A DNA stretch of 15,990 nt from an uncultured Acinetobacter sp. (GCA_900766635.1 CAAFWA010000122.1:1-15990), one strand, 5' to 3'. Counted from the first letter of the stretch, positions 1-8,159 are shown. Made by a program: numbers and translations. The notes: generated by a model from the sequence alone, not told the origin.

Positions 1-1278
1 ATGTGCAGTTGAAATAATGTAATCGGCTTGGGCAAGTGGAGTGATTTTAACTAAAGCACGTTTGAGCGCTTCTGTACCATGATCATCGACTAATTTGACC
101 AAAGTCTTAATATCGCTACCTTCGTTGGTTTCGCAATATTCGTGTACATCGTGCCATGAATTAAACCAAGCCAATTCAGGCACATCGTTAGGGCGGCGGC
201 CTTGTTTAAGTAAACTTGCAGCATCAACAAAACGTGCCAATTTGACATGATCGGCTTGTAAGCTGACTTTATCGCCACGTACTAAACCTGCCAATAGAAG
301 CTCCATGGCACGGGCATTGGTACGGCATAAAATCGCATCTCTGACATGATCATGCTTTTGATGGACAATTTTAGAGTCAAGACTTTGATGCCCAAGTAAA
401 GGCACGGTTTCATGTAAAGCGCTTAAGATAGCATTGGCATTCGCCGCAATTTCAGGGCCAAAACGGAACGATGTAGTTAAACGCGATTCAGGCAGGGGCA
501 ATTTTTGCATTGCATTGACCGCACCCCGCCATGCATAAATTTGCTGATGTGCATCGCCAACATAAATCACTTGCGAGTGCTGTTGACGTAGCAAAATCCC
601 TAGCATTAAAGGATCAGCATCTTGGGCTTCATCAAATAACACATAGTCGGCAGGAATCATCGGCTCAGACAAAGCCCATAGCTTTAAATAAATATCGTGG
701 CCAATACCTGCTTGATGATTAGGATCAATTGATTCTAACCAACGCCTCTCAAGTGCAGGATATAAATGGCTTTGTAGGCTAGCAATATCATCAGGATGCA
801 GCCAACTCGGGGCTTGTATATGCCGAGGTGCAGGATATTGCGAACTGGTTGAGCAAAAAAAGCCTACAGCATCAGCCACTAAACTTGCCAAGCGTGAGGG
901 CATCAGCACGTATTTTTCATAACGTCCGCCCATTAGGCGGCGTAGGGTAATGGGTTTGAGTTGATATTCTTTGGCTAAAAAGCTCGGACTTAAGCGCGGC
1001 AGGCGTAGTTTGTCGGTAATACCACGCGCTACATGACGATAGGCAAGCGAGTGAAAGGTACGACAATCGACGTTACCACCAAATTTACTTTGCGCTTCGG
1101 TGGCAATGGCTTTATTAAAGGCTAAGTACATGCCACGCCGCTTGGGCATGGCTGCACTCATCATTTGTAAGGTTGTAGTTTTACCTGTGCCTGCGTATGC
1201 AATGACTTTAAATGATTGACCTTGGCAAGCTTGCTCAATGGCAATGGCTTGTTCGGGTGTGGGCTGATGCACAGACAC
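1..1278 (-). CDS. UvrD/FBH1-like superfamily 1 DNA helicase, C-terminus cut by window edge
   Basis: ATP-dependent 3'-5' DNA helicase of the UvrD/Rep superfamily; the motif spellings look closest to the FBH1-like branch. 426 codons are present and the frame is still open at base 1, so the C-terminal part is missing. Visible motifs: Walker A GTGKT at about residues 30-34 (motif I), RTFHSLAYR (motif Ia), Walker B DEAQD at 216-220 (motif II), GDAHQQIYAWRGA (motif III), TSFRF (motif IV), and STAH at the cut edge, where family members have the motif V region. The start is a GTG at 1278: no ATG fits, and AGAG, formed by the hisIE stop and the bases after it, lies six bases upstream as a ribosome binding site. 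Only 9 bases separate it from the hisIE stop, so co-transcription and perhaps translational coupling are likely. Family role is DNA repair or recombination; the exact role here is unknown. Family assignment is confident, subfamily less so. Confidence 0.9.
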   Translation of the reverse strand, partial: MSVHQPTPEQAIAIEQACQGQSFKVIAYAGTGKTTTLQMMSAAMPKRRGMYLAFNKAIATEAQSKFGGNVDCRTFHSLAYRHVARGITDKLRLPRLSPSFLAKEYQLKPITLRRLMGGRYEKYVLMPSRLASLVADAVGFFCSTSSQYPAPRHIQAPSWLHPDDIASLQSHLYPALERRWLESIDPNHQAGIGHDIYLKLWALSEPMIPADYVLFDEAQDADPLMLGILLRQQHSQVIYVGDAHQQIYAWRGAVNAMQKLPLPESRLTTSFRFGPEIAANANAILSALHETVPLLGHQSLDSKIVHQKHDHVRDAILCRTNARAMELLLAGLVRGDKVSLQADHVKLARFVDAASLLKQGRRPNDVPELAWFNSWHDVHEYCETNEGSDIKTLVKLVDDHGTEALKRALVKITPLAQADYIISTAH

Positions 1279-1287
1279 ACAAAACTC

Positions 1288-2070
1288 TTAGTGTTGACGG
1301 TTGGCTTTTTCAACCAAACCCGATAAGCCTTGACGACGTGCCAATTCATTGAGCACCAATTGTACATCAAGGTCAAAATAACCGAGCATCACAATGGTAT
1401 GGAACCAAAGATCGGCTACTTCATAAATTAAGTCGTTTTTATTATCTTCATTGGCGTCTGCTTTAAAATCTTTAGCGGCAATAATCGCTTCAACGCTTTC
1501 TTCACCAACTTTTTCTAAGATTTTATTCAGGCCCTTATGATACAGCTTCGCCACATAAGATGAATCAGGATCAGCCGCTTTACGCTCTGCCATCATTTGA
1601 CCTAAATATGACAACACGTCTACTTGTTCCGCTTGAGCCGTTGAGGCATTCATCGCAAGGGTATGCGGATTAGTTGATTTTTCACCGTAGATTGCATGTG
1701 GATCTTTAATTTGTGCATCCACAATTTCCCAACCGTTTGGGGTGAGTTTGCGATAAAAACATGACTCACGCCCTGTGTGGCAGGCAATCCCGCCGTGTTG
1801 CTCAATTTGTAACACAATTACATCAGCATCACAGTCTAAACGGATTTCATGTACCGTTTGGAAATGACCTGATTCTTCACCTTTATGCCACAACTTTTGA
1901 CGTGAGCGAGAGAAATATACCGCTTGGTTTTTCTCAGCCGTTAAAGCGAGTGATTCACGGTTCATCCATGCCACCATCATTACACGCCCAGTTTGATGAT
2001 GCTGTGCAATAGCAGGTACAAGACCTTGTTCGTTAAATTTTACTTCATCGAGCCATTGCAGATTGTTCAT
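1288..2070 (-). CDS. hisIE: HisIE: phosphoribosyl-AMP cyclohydrolase / phosphoribosyl-ATP pyrophosphatase
   Basis: Bifunctional cytoplasmic enzyme of histidine synthesis, 260 residues. The C-terminal HisE half hydrolyses phosphoribosyl-ATP to phosphoribosyl-AMP, and the N-terminal HisI half opens the adenine ring. In HisI the metal-binding set is visible: DCDAD at 79-83, then C97 in GIACHTGR and C104. In HisE the helical motifs SYVAKLY, KVGEE (E190, E191) and EVADLWFH (E217, D220) hold the magnesium ligands typical of the MazG-like fold. The frame is open back to a GTG at 2079, but that codon overlaps the AGGTGA ribosome binding site. The ATG at 2070 has AGGTGA at a good distance and is chosen. 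The helicase gene follows 9 bases downstream. No other his genes are in the window, as expected where his genes are scattered. Confidence 0.95.
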   Translation of the reverse strand: MNNLQWLDEVKFNEQGLVPAIAQHHQTGRVMMVAWMNRESLALTAEKNQAVYFSRSRQKLWHKGEESGHFQTVHEIRLDCDADVIVLQIEQHGGIACHTGRESCFYRKLTPNGWEIVDAQIKDPHAIYGEKSTNPHTLAMNASTAQAEQVDVLSYLGQMMAERKAADPDSSYVAKLYHKGLNKILEKVGEESVEAIIAAKDFKADANEDNKNDLIYEVADLWFHTIVMLGYFDLDVQLVLNELARRQGLSGLVEKANRQH

Positions 2071-2128
2071 TGGATTCACCTAAAGGTTAAAAAAGAAAAG
2101 TGCAGAATATTGCAGCCGTCATATTAGC

Positions 2129-2251
2129 TTAAAACACTTGGCTTTGGGCATCACATTGCTTAAAAAAATCTTCGGTCACGACATATACTGTCGTAAAGCC
2201 TTTAATTTCCCTACGTATTTTTAAACAGGCAATTGAACAATCACCACTGCT
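2129..2251 (-). other. in-frame open tail after the patatin stop codon (40 codons)
   Basis: Directly after the patatin TAA (2254-2252) the same reading frame continues for 40 sense codons to a second TAA at 2131-2129. The translation looks protein-like, containing KIRREIKGFTTVYVV and TEDFFKQCDAQSQVF, with no low complexity. There is no in-frame ATG and the only GTG is late, so it is not a convincing gene on its own. It could be the former C-terminus of the phospholipase cut off by a nonsense mutation, the remnant of another gene, or chance. A perfect 6-base inverted repeat (ACGACA at 2178-2183, TGTCGT at 2189-2194) lies inside, with a T7 run nine bases further on in the minus strand; it may be a weak terminator. 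Rest of the 2080-2251 gap: nothing else recognisable apart from the hisIE ribosome binding site. Confidence 0.35.
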
Positions 2252-3325
2252 TTATAAATCTTGTAGATGCTCAGCAAAATTTTGCTTGTGAACTAACTCT
2301 AAAAAAGCATCGCCTAAACGCGCACTTTCGCTCACACTTTGTTGCCAATATCGAATACGAGTGGCTTGATCTAAACCTTTTAAGGAAAAATCCTTACGAT
2401 CAGGCAAACGACCTAAAGGCAGAGTGTTTAAATACTCAGCTGAGGGTGAGATTAATAAGGTTCGAGCTTGATGGTTTGGATTGGCACGCCGTTTTAGGGT
2501 TTTATCAAACCAACCCGGTGTAATTGAATCGGTAAAATGAGGATATAAAACAATCCCTTGGCTGTTAAAGGGTAAATCAATATGATAGTCGATTAAACCA
2601 CCATCGCGATAGCTGCCTTGGGCATTGGGAATATTTTTCACCGCGTTCATCACCCCTGGAATCGAAGCCGATGCCATCAACCACGGCAAGACATTTTCTG
2701 TGGTTAAGGCATGATAATGCGTCACAAAGTCATCATTCACTTGAAACTGTGCACCTTGCTTGGGCTGACTAATCACACGCTGCATAAACAGCCGATTATG
2801 TTTCCGTGAGATTGCATTACTGCCCACAATCCCTGCAATCGAGGCCAATAAAGGCACAGCACGATCACTTTGAAACAGATGTCGTGCTTTGGCAGAAATA
2901 ATGGTGAGGTGATAATCGGGGTGCTCGACCATCTGTTGTTCGCGGCCTTGCACCAACTCGAGCAGCATGTTTTGACAAATTTTCCCAATATCATGCATGG
3001 TCATGTGTTTGTCAAAATACAAATGGGTATATAAATCGGCTAAACGGCTTAAGCCTTGTGTTGCACCCCAAGCGGTGAGGCTTGCAAACCGCCATGCCCC
3101 AATCGATGAACCAATCAGGGTACGTCTTTTGGGTGCTTGTGGTAAAAATTCATTAAAAATCGCTTGGTCTAAGCCAAAAATACCAATCCCTTTGGGACCA
3201 CCTGCGGCACCGGGAATAATATCTACATCTTGTGCAGATAAACCTTGGTTTAAAATGTGGGTTTTGGCAAGATGACCTGCTTGAATAGTCAAAGGAAATG
3301 CAGATTTTTTAACAATTGAGTGCAT
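2252..3325 (-). CDS. patatin-like phospholipase
   Basis: Predicted serine acyl-hydrolase of the patatin family, 357 residues, using a Ser-Asp dyad to cleave acyl chains from lipids. The glycine-rich oxyanion segment GAAGGPKGIG is at residues 39-48, the nucleophile elbow GSSIG at 72-76 (serine 74), and the catalytic aspartate in DGG at 241-243. No signal peptide or clear membrane segment is seen, so it is probably cytoplasmic or peripheral to the inner membrane. The ATG at 3325 has no strong ribosome binding site, and the upstream lipoprotein's terminator ends only about 25 bases before it, leaving little room for a promoter; read-through or a promoter overlapping the terminator is possible. 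After the TAA stop the same frame stays open for 40 more codons (listed separately), so the gene may have been longer. Substrate unknown. Confidence 0.88.
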   Translation of the reverse strand: MHSIVKKSAFPLTIQAGHLAKTHILNQGLSAQDVDIIPGAAGGPKGIGIFGLDQAIFNEFLPQAPKRRTLIGSSIGAWRFASLTAWGATQGLSRLADLYTHLYFDKHMTMHDIGKICQNMLLELVQGREQQMVEHPDYHLTIISAKARHLFQSDRAVPLLASIAGIVGSNAISRKHNRLFMQRVISQPKQGAQFQVNDDFVTHYHALTTENVLPWLMASASIPGVMNAVKNIPNAQGSYRDGGLIDYHIDLPFNSQGIVLYPHFTDSITPGWFDKTLKRRANPNHQARTLLISPSAEYLNTLPLGRLPDRKDFSLKGLDQATRIRYWQQSVSESARLGDAFLELVHKQNFAEHLQDL

Positions 3326-3349
3326 TATTCAAATCAAATGACGAACAAT

Positions 3350-3387
3350 AAAAAAGATCAACAAGCTTAGCATAAGCCTGTTGATCT
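3350..3387 (-). terminator. intrinsic terminator of the 563-residue lipoprotein gene
   Basis: A 14-base stem (3355-3368 with 3374-3387, one mismatch) and a 5-base loop are followed on the minus strand by six T. It lies between the lipoprotein stop (3414) and the patatin start. A second small palindrome, GCTGATCAGC at 3388-3397, sits beside it with a T6 run in the plus direction. Confidence 0.85.
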
Positions 3388-3413
3388 GCTGATCAGCTTT
3401 TTTAAGGCTAATA

Positions 3414-5105
3414 TTAACGAGCAACCTTAAATCTAGCGCTCACACCTGAACCAAAGCTTTGTGCATTAATTTGATATTTCGTACTCAGAACCAACTTTTT
3501 GTCGGCCTTTTTATTCGCAACGTAGGCATTATTTGCAGGTTGTAATACCGCTGTTAACAGCACAGTTTCATCCTGTAAAGGCAGTCGAGTTAAGCTTGCA
3601 AATTGTGCTGAAATTTTGCTGAGCACTGCACTGTTTAAGGCCACTTTACCATTTTCAGCTACATCTATAGACTGAGATAAGCTGAAACTCAAGCTCTTCA
3701 CAGAATTTAAGTTAGAAACTAGATTCAGCTTAGCACCTACAGGCAACATAGCACTTTGCAAATTGCCCTGACTATCAAATTTTAAGCTTAAACGGTCAAT
3801 CGTAAGCGTGACTTGCTTGTCATTTAAAGTTGCTAGATTTAAACCTGCTGAAACATTAACAGTTTCATCTTTGAACTGACCAACACCTTTAACTTCAAGC
3901 AACAAACCGTTAAGTTCAGAAAGCTGAATTGGAGATTTTAATGAGTTATTAAAATCTTGAATGGTGTAACTTGTGTTTAAAACGCTAAAGCTCGCCAATT
4001 CAATATAATCGGCATAGAAATCAGCAATTAAATTTTGCTCTAAAACTTCTAGATCAAGTGATGGGGCAATTGTCTGCAATTCAGTTAATGCATCAGTAAG
4101 ATTCACTTCGCCTGTTGACACCGTGGCACTCCCTACATCGGCAAGAAGCGTACTCGCTTCATCGCTAGGCAAGGTCAATACTTGTGTTAAGTTGCTGACC
4201 AACTGTTGAGTAACAATCGACTCTTTTGCAGCTTGAATATCTGTAACAGTCGCTTGTTGAATGGCATCAACACCTTGATTAAAGGTAGTGCTTGGTAAAC
4301 TCTCTAGAGTCTCTTGTACAGTTGCTACATTGGCAACAATTGCTGGTGTCGCAAGTGCAGCTAAGTTCGCGCTTACATCGGCGATGTTGTCTCGATATTC
4401 AGGTGCCAAACTGTCTCCAATTTGAGTGAGTGTTTGACTAATCGTTGCTTCGATAATAGCAGGGTCTTGTAGAGAGCTTGGTGAATTATCTATGGTTAAG
4501 GCTTCGCTTAATGCTGCAAATGTTGCCGAAGTGATAGCTTCTTCAGACAATGATGTACCAAGTGGGGCAATACTTGCTTTAATTTGATCCACCAATTGTT
4601 GTACCACCACAGTTTTAGTGTACAGCTCTTGATTGTCCATTGGGTCAGCAGTTAATAAATCTGTACCTCGTAAACCTAATGCTTGCGCGATTTGTGTAGC
4701 TGCAGTCGATGCATTCAAGTTTGGATTTGCTTCAATATGGGTTTGAATTAAGGTCGTAATTGGAGAAACAATCACCTCACCTGAATTAGAACGTGGCGCT
4801 TTTAAAATTGAGCCAAATGCTAAGTTAGAAGTGGTATCTACACCACCAGAGATTTGAATACGGCTTGATGTACAGTTTGCAGGAAATTTAAAGTAACCTT
4901 GAGCATCGGTTTGTGTGGTTTTATTGCCACAGTCTTCAAACACAACTAATGAACCAGCCAATGGGCCGTCAATCGCACGACCATTTTTTTCAGTAACTGT
5001 TCCACCCCCCGTACTACCGCCGCCGCCACCACCGCCGCCACAAGCAGCTAAAATTGTACTAATAGACAGGGCTAAAACAGAGGTATAAAAGCGATTTTTT
5101 GGCAT
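3414..5105 (-). CDS. polyglycine-tethered lipoprotein, paralogue of the one at 6512-8077
   Basis: Predicted exported lipoprotein of 563 residues, function unknown. The signal peptide of 21 residues ends in the lipobox LAAC (lipidated C22), followed directly by eight glycines and then STGGG, a flexible tether like those after the lipid cysteine of several Neisseria surface lipoproteins (NHBA, TbpB, fHbp). An N-terminal beta-rich domain (about 40-103) resembles carboxypeptidase-regulatory or Ig-like folds and holds a cysteine pair, C59 and C78. The motif VSPITTL is at 113-119, then a long helical Ala/Leu/Thr/Gln-rich region to about 350 and a beta-rich C-terminal part. AAGGA seven bases before the ATG is a good ribosome binding site. 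Architecture, Cys spacing and several motifs match the second lipoprotein of this locus, so the two derive from a duplication. It is one of three envelope genes in a row, each with its own terminator. Ligand or partner unknown. Confidence 0.85.
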   Translation of the reverse strand: MPKNRFYTSVLALSISTILAACGGGGGGGGSTGGGTVTEKNGRAIDGPLAGSLVVFEDCGNKTTQTDAQGYFKFPANCTSSRIQISGGVDTTSNLAFGSILKAPRSNSGEVIVSPITTLIQTHIEANPNLNASTAATQIAQALGLRGTDLLTADPMDNQELYTKTVVVQQLVDQIKASIAPLGTSLSEEAITSATFAALSEALTIDNSPSSLQDPAIIEATISQTLTQIGDSLAPEYRDNIADVSANLAALATPAIVANVATVQETLESLPSTTFNQGVDAIQQATVTDIQAAKESIVTQQLVSNLTQVLTLPSDEASTLLADVGSATVSTGEVNLTDALTELQTIAPSLDLEVLEQNLIADFYADYIELASFSVLNTSYTIQDFNNSLKSPIQLSELNGLLLEVKGVGQFKDETVNVSAGLNLATLNDKQVTLTIDRLSLKFDSQGNLQSAMLPVGAKLNLVSNLNSVKSLSFSLSQSIDVAENGKVALNSAVLSKISAQFASLTRLPLQDETVLLTAVLQPANNAYVANKKADKKLVLSTKYQINAQSFGSGVSARFKVAR

Positions 5106-5290
5106 TATAATGTCCTTAGATTATTGGTATGTTTTTTGTAGTTATATCAAAAAAAAATAGAAAATAAAGCAAAGGTTTACATAGTCTTTTTTAATTTTTA
5201 GAGAAACTTTATTGTTTATTTCATATTTATTTTTATAAAGATTTGTTTAATAAATGTTATTTATTTTAAATTTAACGTGAATTTAATCGT
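5106..5290. other. AT-rich intergenic region, probable promoter area of the 563-residue lipoprotein gene
   Basis: About 185 very AT-rich bases lie between the lipoprotein start and the terminator of the beta-barrel gene. Because a strong terminator precedes it, a promoter for the lipoprotein must be here, but the many A/T runs give several weak -10 and -35 matches and I cannot choose one. No open frame of interest is seen on either strand. Confidence 0.4.
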
Positions 5291-5324
5291 AAAAAAAAGA
5301 CGTTTAATTTTTATTTAAACGTCT
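5291..5324 (-). terminator. intrinsic terminator of the beta-barrel gene
   Basis: A perfect 10-base stem (5298-5307 with 5315-5324; AGACGTTTAA with TTAAACGTCT) and a 7-base loop are followed by eight T on the minus strand, 15 bases after the stop of the outer-membrane protein gene. Confidence 0.9.
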
Positions 5325-5338
5325 CTTTGAAATAAAAT

Positions 5339-6439
5339 TTAGAAACTATGTAGTTTTAATCCTAATGAAGCTACACCATAACGACGATCTAGGCGTGATG
5401 CTGTAACGCCATTATATAAAAATGGAATATGACCTACAAAGTTATGTTGGTAAATCTCACCTTGTAGAAATGCACTAACACGTGGGCTTACATCGTAACT
5501 GAGTTTTAAACCTAAATTATGGTTGTCTTTAATGGCACTATTGCCAAATTGTGTTACACGGTCATCAATATCTTTACGCCATAAACGCTGGTATTGATAA
5601 GCTAATTGACTCTCAAATTGTTGATAACGCCAATTCCATGAGCCACCAAAACTTGCAAAATAGCTGTCATAATTGAGATCTTTATCAACTTCTAAACCAT
5701 ACTCTTTGGCATCACCCATAATTTCAAGATCATTAACTACTAACCCGTTAATATTACAACGCTCAAGTAACTGACCTGTATATTGGTTATTTCCATCAAT
5801 ACTAATATTAGCAAGACAATCGCGATAAAGCGTACGTGCATTTAAAGCCTGCACTTCAACCTTACTATAGCCTAAACTTGCAAAAGCATTAATTTGATTC
5901 ATGTGATCAATTTTACGTGAAAATATGGTATCAAGTTGCACTTGTAAGTCATGGGGTTGTTCTACACTAATCTGTTGAAAGGTATTTTGATTGACACGTG
6001 TAGGGGTAGATTTAGTCAACTCATCACTTTGGTTACCCCATATAGTGGCACGAAAGGTGATAGCATCATTTTTATCTAAAAAGTCGAAATTAGGTTGGTA
6101 ACGTACCCCAATTAATCCGCTGTGAATGGTGTTGGTATCAGGTGCCAAATCAATGTCACGATAATAATATTGACCTTCTAGATGCCAATTAGCATCAAGT
6201 TGATATTGTGCTGTAACATGTCCACCAAAGTAATCGCCTCGATCTCCACTGATGCCTTCACTTTGGCGCATATCAAGCACATCAATAGTGTCATTGACTG
6301 CATCAATAGCCACAGTCACAGCTAACTTATTAGGGGTAGGTTTAAAATTGTCAGCTTGTAAAAATAAATCCTGTGGTGCAGCAAAACTAGAACTGCTACC
6401 AAGTGTGGCTAGCGCAATAACAAGATATTTAATTTTCAT
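5339..6439 (-). CDS. predicted outer-membrane beta-barrel protein between two lipoproteins
   Basis: Precursor of 366 residues with a classical signal peptide (MKIKYLVIALATLGSSSSFA, cleavage near A20/A21). The mature part is built of short alternating strands rich in aromatic residues and ends in LGLKLHSF; a terminal phenylalanine is the usual recognition signal for the BAM complex, so an integral outer-membrane barrel is predicted. Two cysteines, C208 and C228, could form a disulfide in one loop. The frame is open to a TTG at 6454, but the ATG at 6439 starts a proper signal peptide and is chosen. No clear ribosome binding site precedes it. The gene starts only 34 bases after the T-run of the preceding lipoprotein's terminator, with no clear promoter, so it may depend on read-through. 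I do not recognise the family; no TPR or Slam-like N-terminal domain is present. The flanking paralogous lipoproteins suggest a shared surface role (inference). Confidence 0.78.
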   Translation of the reverse strand: MKIKYLVIALATLGSSSSFAAPQDLFLQADNFKPTPNKLAVTVAIDAVNDTIDVLDMRQSEGISGDRGDYFGGHVTAQYQLDANWHLEGQYYYRDIDLAPDTNTIHSGLIGVRYQPNFDFLDKNDAITFRATIWGNQSDELTKSTPTRVNQNTFQQISVEQPHDLQVQLDTIFSRKIDHMNQINAFASLGYSKVEVQALNARTLYRDCLANISIDGNNQYTGQLLERCNINGLVVNDLEIMGDAKEYGLEVDKDLNYDSYFASFGGSWNWRYQQFESQLAYQYQRLWRKDIDDRVTQFGNSAIKDNHNLGLKLSYDVSPRVSAFLQGEIYQHNFVGHIPFLYNGVTASRLDRRYGVASLGLKLHSF

Positions 6440-6472
6440 AGTATTATGTAGCAATTGATTGAGCGAAAATAG

Positions 6473-6501
6473 AAAAAAGGCCAGCTGAGAAAGCTGACCT
6501 T
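6473..6501 (-). terminator. intrinsic terminator of the 521-residue lipoprotein gene
   Basis: A 9-base stem with one G-U pair (6478-6486 with 6492-6500) and a 5-base loop are followed by T6 on the minus strand. It starts 11 bases past the lipoprotein stop and separates this gene from the beta-barrel gene. Confidence 0.88.
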
Positions 6502-6511
6502 TGGGGCGATT

Positions 6512-8077
6512 TTATTTCATTTGGAAATGAGCAGTCATACTTGGTGCAGAAAAGCTATAGTTTTTGATAGTCATGGTGTTAAGTTGTAAGCCTAGAGCAG
6601 GATCAATAGTATACTTACTTGGTTTCAAAAACACCTGACTTGTTAGGCGACTACCTGTCGTGAGTTGAGCCTTATAAGTGTTATAAGCAGATTGTAAACG
6701 ACTATCGCTATTCAGTAATTGTGCTAGAGATAAACTGTTGCCATTGTTAGTTAAACTGAAATCACGTGGTGCTTCAATTTGTGCATATTTCATTGAGCCA
6801 TTCATACCTGGTACAGGAAACTCGACACTTGAGTTAACTGTTACTAAAGTACCTTGAGCAATACTTGCTGATTTTACTTTGCCTGTCGCGTCAAAATTAA
6901 CTACTACTTCATCTAAAATTAGGTCAAGTTGTTCAGTATTGTTTTGGCTATTTTTTGTGTTGATTTTGAAGCCAAGTTTAAAGGTGTCCGTTAGTGCAGT
7001 TTTACTATTGCTAATACCGAAGTCAATCTTGAAGCTCTGATCTAAGTCAGCTTGAGCAAGTAAAATAGGTTGACTTGAAGTCGATTGAATCACCTCATCC
7101 AAGCTATATCCTGCAAAATTAAAGTTGGCATAGTGTGGCTGTAAAATGACTTCAGTTGGTGGTGTTTGAATTATGCTTTCTAATTCTTGTTGAACCTCAT
7201 CATCAGTGATTTTATTGATCAAATCTTCACTAGATGTACCTTCAGTCACCAAGTTGTTTAATACTGAACCTAAGAGCTTAGTATCTGTTGCAATGGTATC
7301 TATGATGCTATTTGGAATTAAGAGTTCTGCATCTTGTTGTTGTAACGTAGTTTCAGCTTCAGTAAATGCTGTATCTAAGACCTCATCTAAAGTAGTTTCA
7401 TTGATTTTTAAAGTGTTTTCTTCAAATAGAGGTTGTGTTTTTAAAATATCAACGATGGCTGCTAAAGCAATTTGATTAGACTCTTCAGCTGTAAATACAG
7501 ATTGACCATCAGCCTGTAAGTTTTCTAAATTATCTTCAATCTTATTAATAAGTTGTTGTAGAGCGAAAGCTGTAGCTGCGGTTTGTGCATTGCCATCAGC
7601 CACAGGATCAAAGGTGCTTACTTTAGATGAGTCAACCTCAATGTTTAGATTTTTTAAGATTGCGTCGAATTCACTGATTTGCTTAGTATCTGTAAGGTAC
7701 TTTTCTAGTGTAGTTAATGGGCTGACTACAACATGATTGATTCCATCAAAATCGGTCGTTTTTAATTTTAATATACCTGTGAAGGGTAAGCCTGTACCAA
7801 TATCTGTACCACCTGTAATGGTGATATCTGACTCTTGGCATTTTGATGTTGTTCTAAATGTAAATTTACCTTTGTCATCTGTTTTCGTATTACTACACGC
7901 TTTATTGCTAAAAGTAACATTAGCATCTTTTAAATAAAAATCGACAGCAACACCTGTGACAATTTTATTTGCAGCTGGTGCTGAGTTTTCACTGCCACCG
8001 CCGCCACCGCCACATGCTGTTAATAAAGTTGCAACAGTAGCAGATAGGATAGAGATTTTAAAAGATTTACTAAACAT
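6512..8077 (-). CDS. polyglycine-tethered lipoprotein, paralogue of the one at 3414-5105
   Basis: Predicted exported lipoprotein of 521 residues, function unknown. The frame is open back to 8146, but only the ATG at 8077 gives a normal lipoprotein signal peptide (MFSKSFKISILSATVATLLTA, then C22), with GGGGCG upstream as a plausible ribosome binding site. C22 is followed by six glycines. The N-terminal beta domain carries a cysteine pair C61 and C80 with the same 18-residue spacing as the paralogue, the shared GGTD motif, and VSPLTTL at 118-124. A central, acidic, mainly helical region (about 130-330) leads to a beta-rich C-terminal part ending in TAHFQMK, comparable to SARFKVAR in the paralogue. 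The two have diverged well beyond a recent duplication. It is transcribed first in the envelope locus and is followed by its own terminator. Confidence 0.85.
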   Translation of the reverse strand: MFSKSFKISILSATVATLLTACGGGGGGSENSAPAANKIVTGVAVDFYLKDANVTFSNKACSNTKTDDKGKFTFRTTSKCQESDITITGGTDIGTGLPFTGILKLKTTDFDGINHVVVSPLTTLEKYLTDTKQISEFDAILKNLNIEVDSSKVSTFDPVADGNAQTAATAFALQQLINKIEDNLENLQADGQSVFTAEESNQIALAAIVDILKTQPLFEENTLKINETTLDEVLDTAFTEAETTLQQQDAELLIPNSIIDTIATDTKLLGSVLNNLVTEGTSSEDLINKITDDEVQQELESIIQTPPTEVILQPHYANFNFAGYSLDEVIQSTSSQPILLAQADLDQSFKIDFGISNSKTALTDTFKLGFKINTKNSQNNTEQLDLILDEVVVNFDATGKVKSASIAQGTLVTVNSSVEFPVPGMNGSMKYAQIEAPRDFSLTNNGNSLSLAQLLNSDSRLQSAYNTYKAQLTTGSRLTSQVFLKPSKYTIDPALGLQLNTMTIKNYSFSAPSMTAHFQMK

Positions 8078-8159
8078 AAAGCGCCCCATAGAAGAATAAT
8101 GATTTAAATATGTGTATGTAACAAAAAATGACTTAAAAAAGTGCATGTGTCACGTTTAT

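Noticed and set aside
2233..2523. Plus-strand open frame of 96 codons
   Set aside because: It overlaps the patatin gene in antisense, has no ribosome binding site and no recognisable motif; patatin catalytic motifs on the other strand are intact.
2252..5105. Patatin phospholipase plus lipoprotein as a secreted effector/immunity pair
   Set aside because: A strong terminator separates them, the phospholipase has no export signal or secretion-system marker, and the lipoprotein is clearly a paralogue of the other envelope lipoprotein instead.
5339..6439. Slam-type surface lipoprotein exporter
   Set aside because: The position beside lipoproteins is suggestive, but there is no N-terminal TPR-like domain and no motif I can tie to the Slam barrel; kept as an unassigned outer-membrane barrel.
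8078..8146. 23-residue N-terminal extension of the 521-residue lipoprotein
   Set aside because: It would bury the lipoprotein signal peptide behind a charged and aromatic segment; the ATG at 8077 gives a signal peptide of the same length as in the paralogue.
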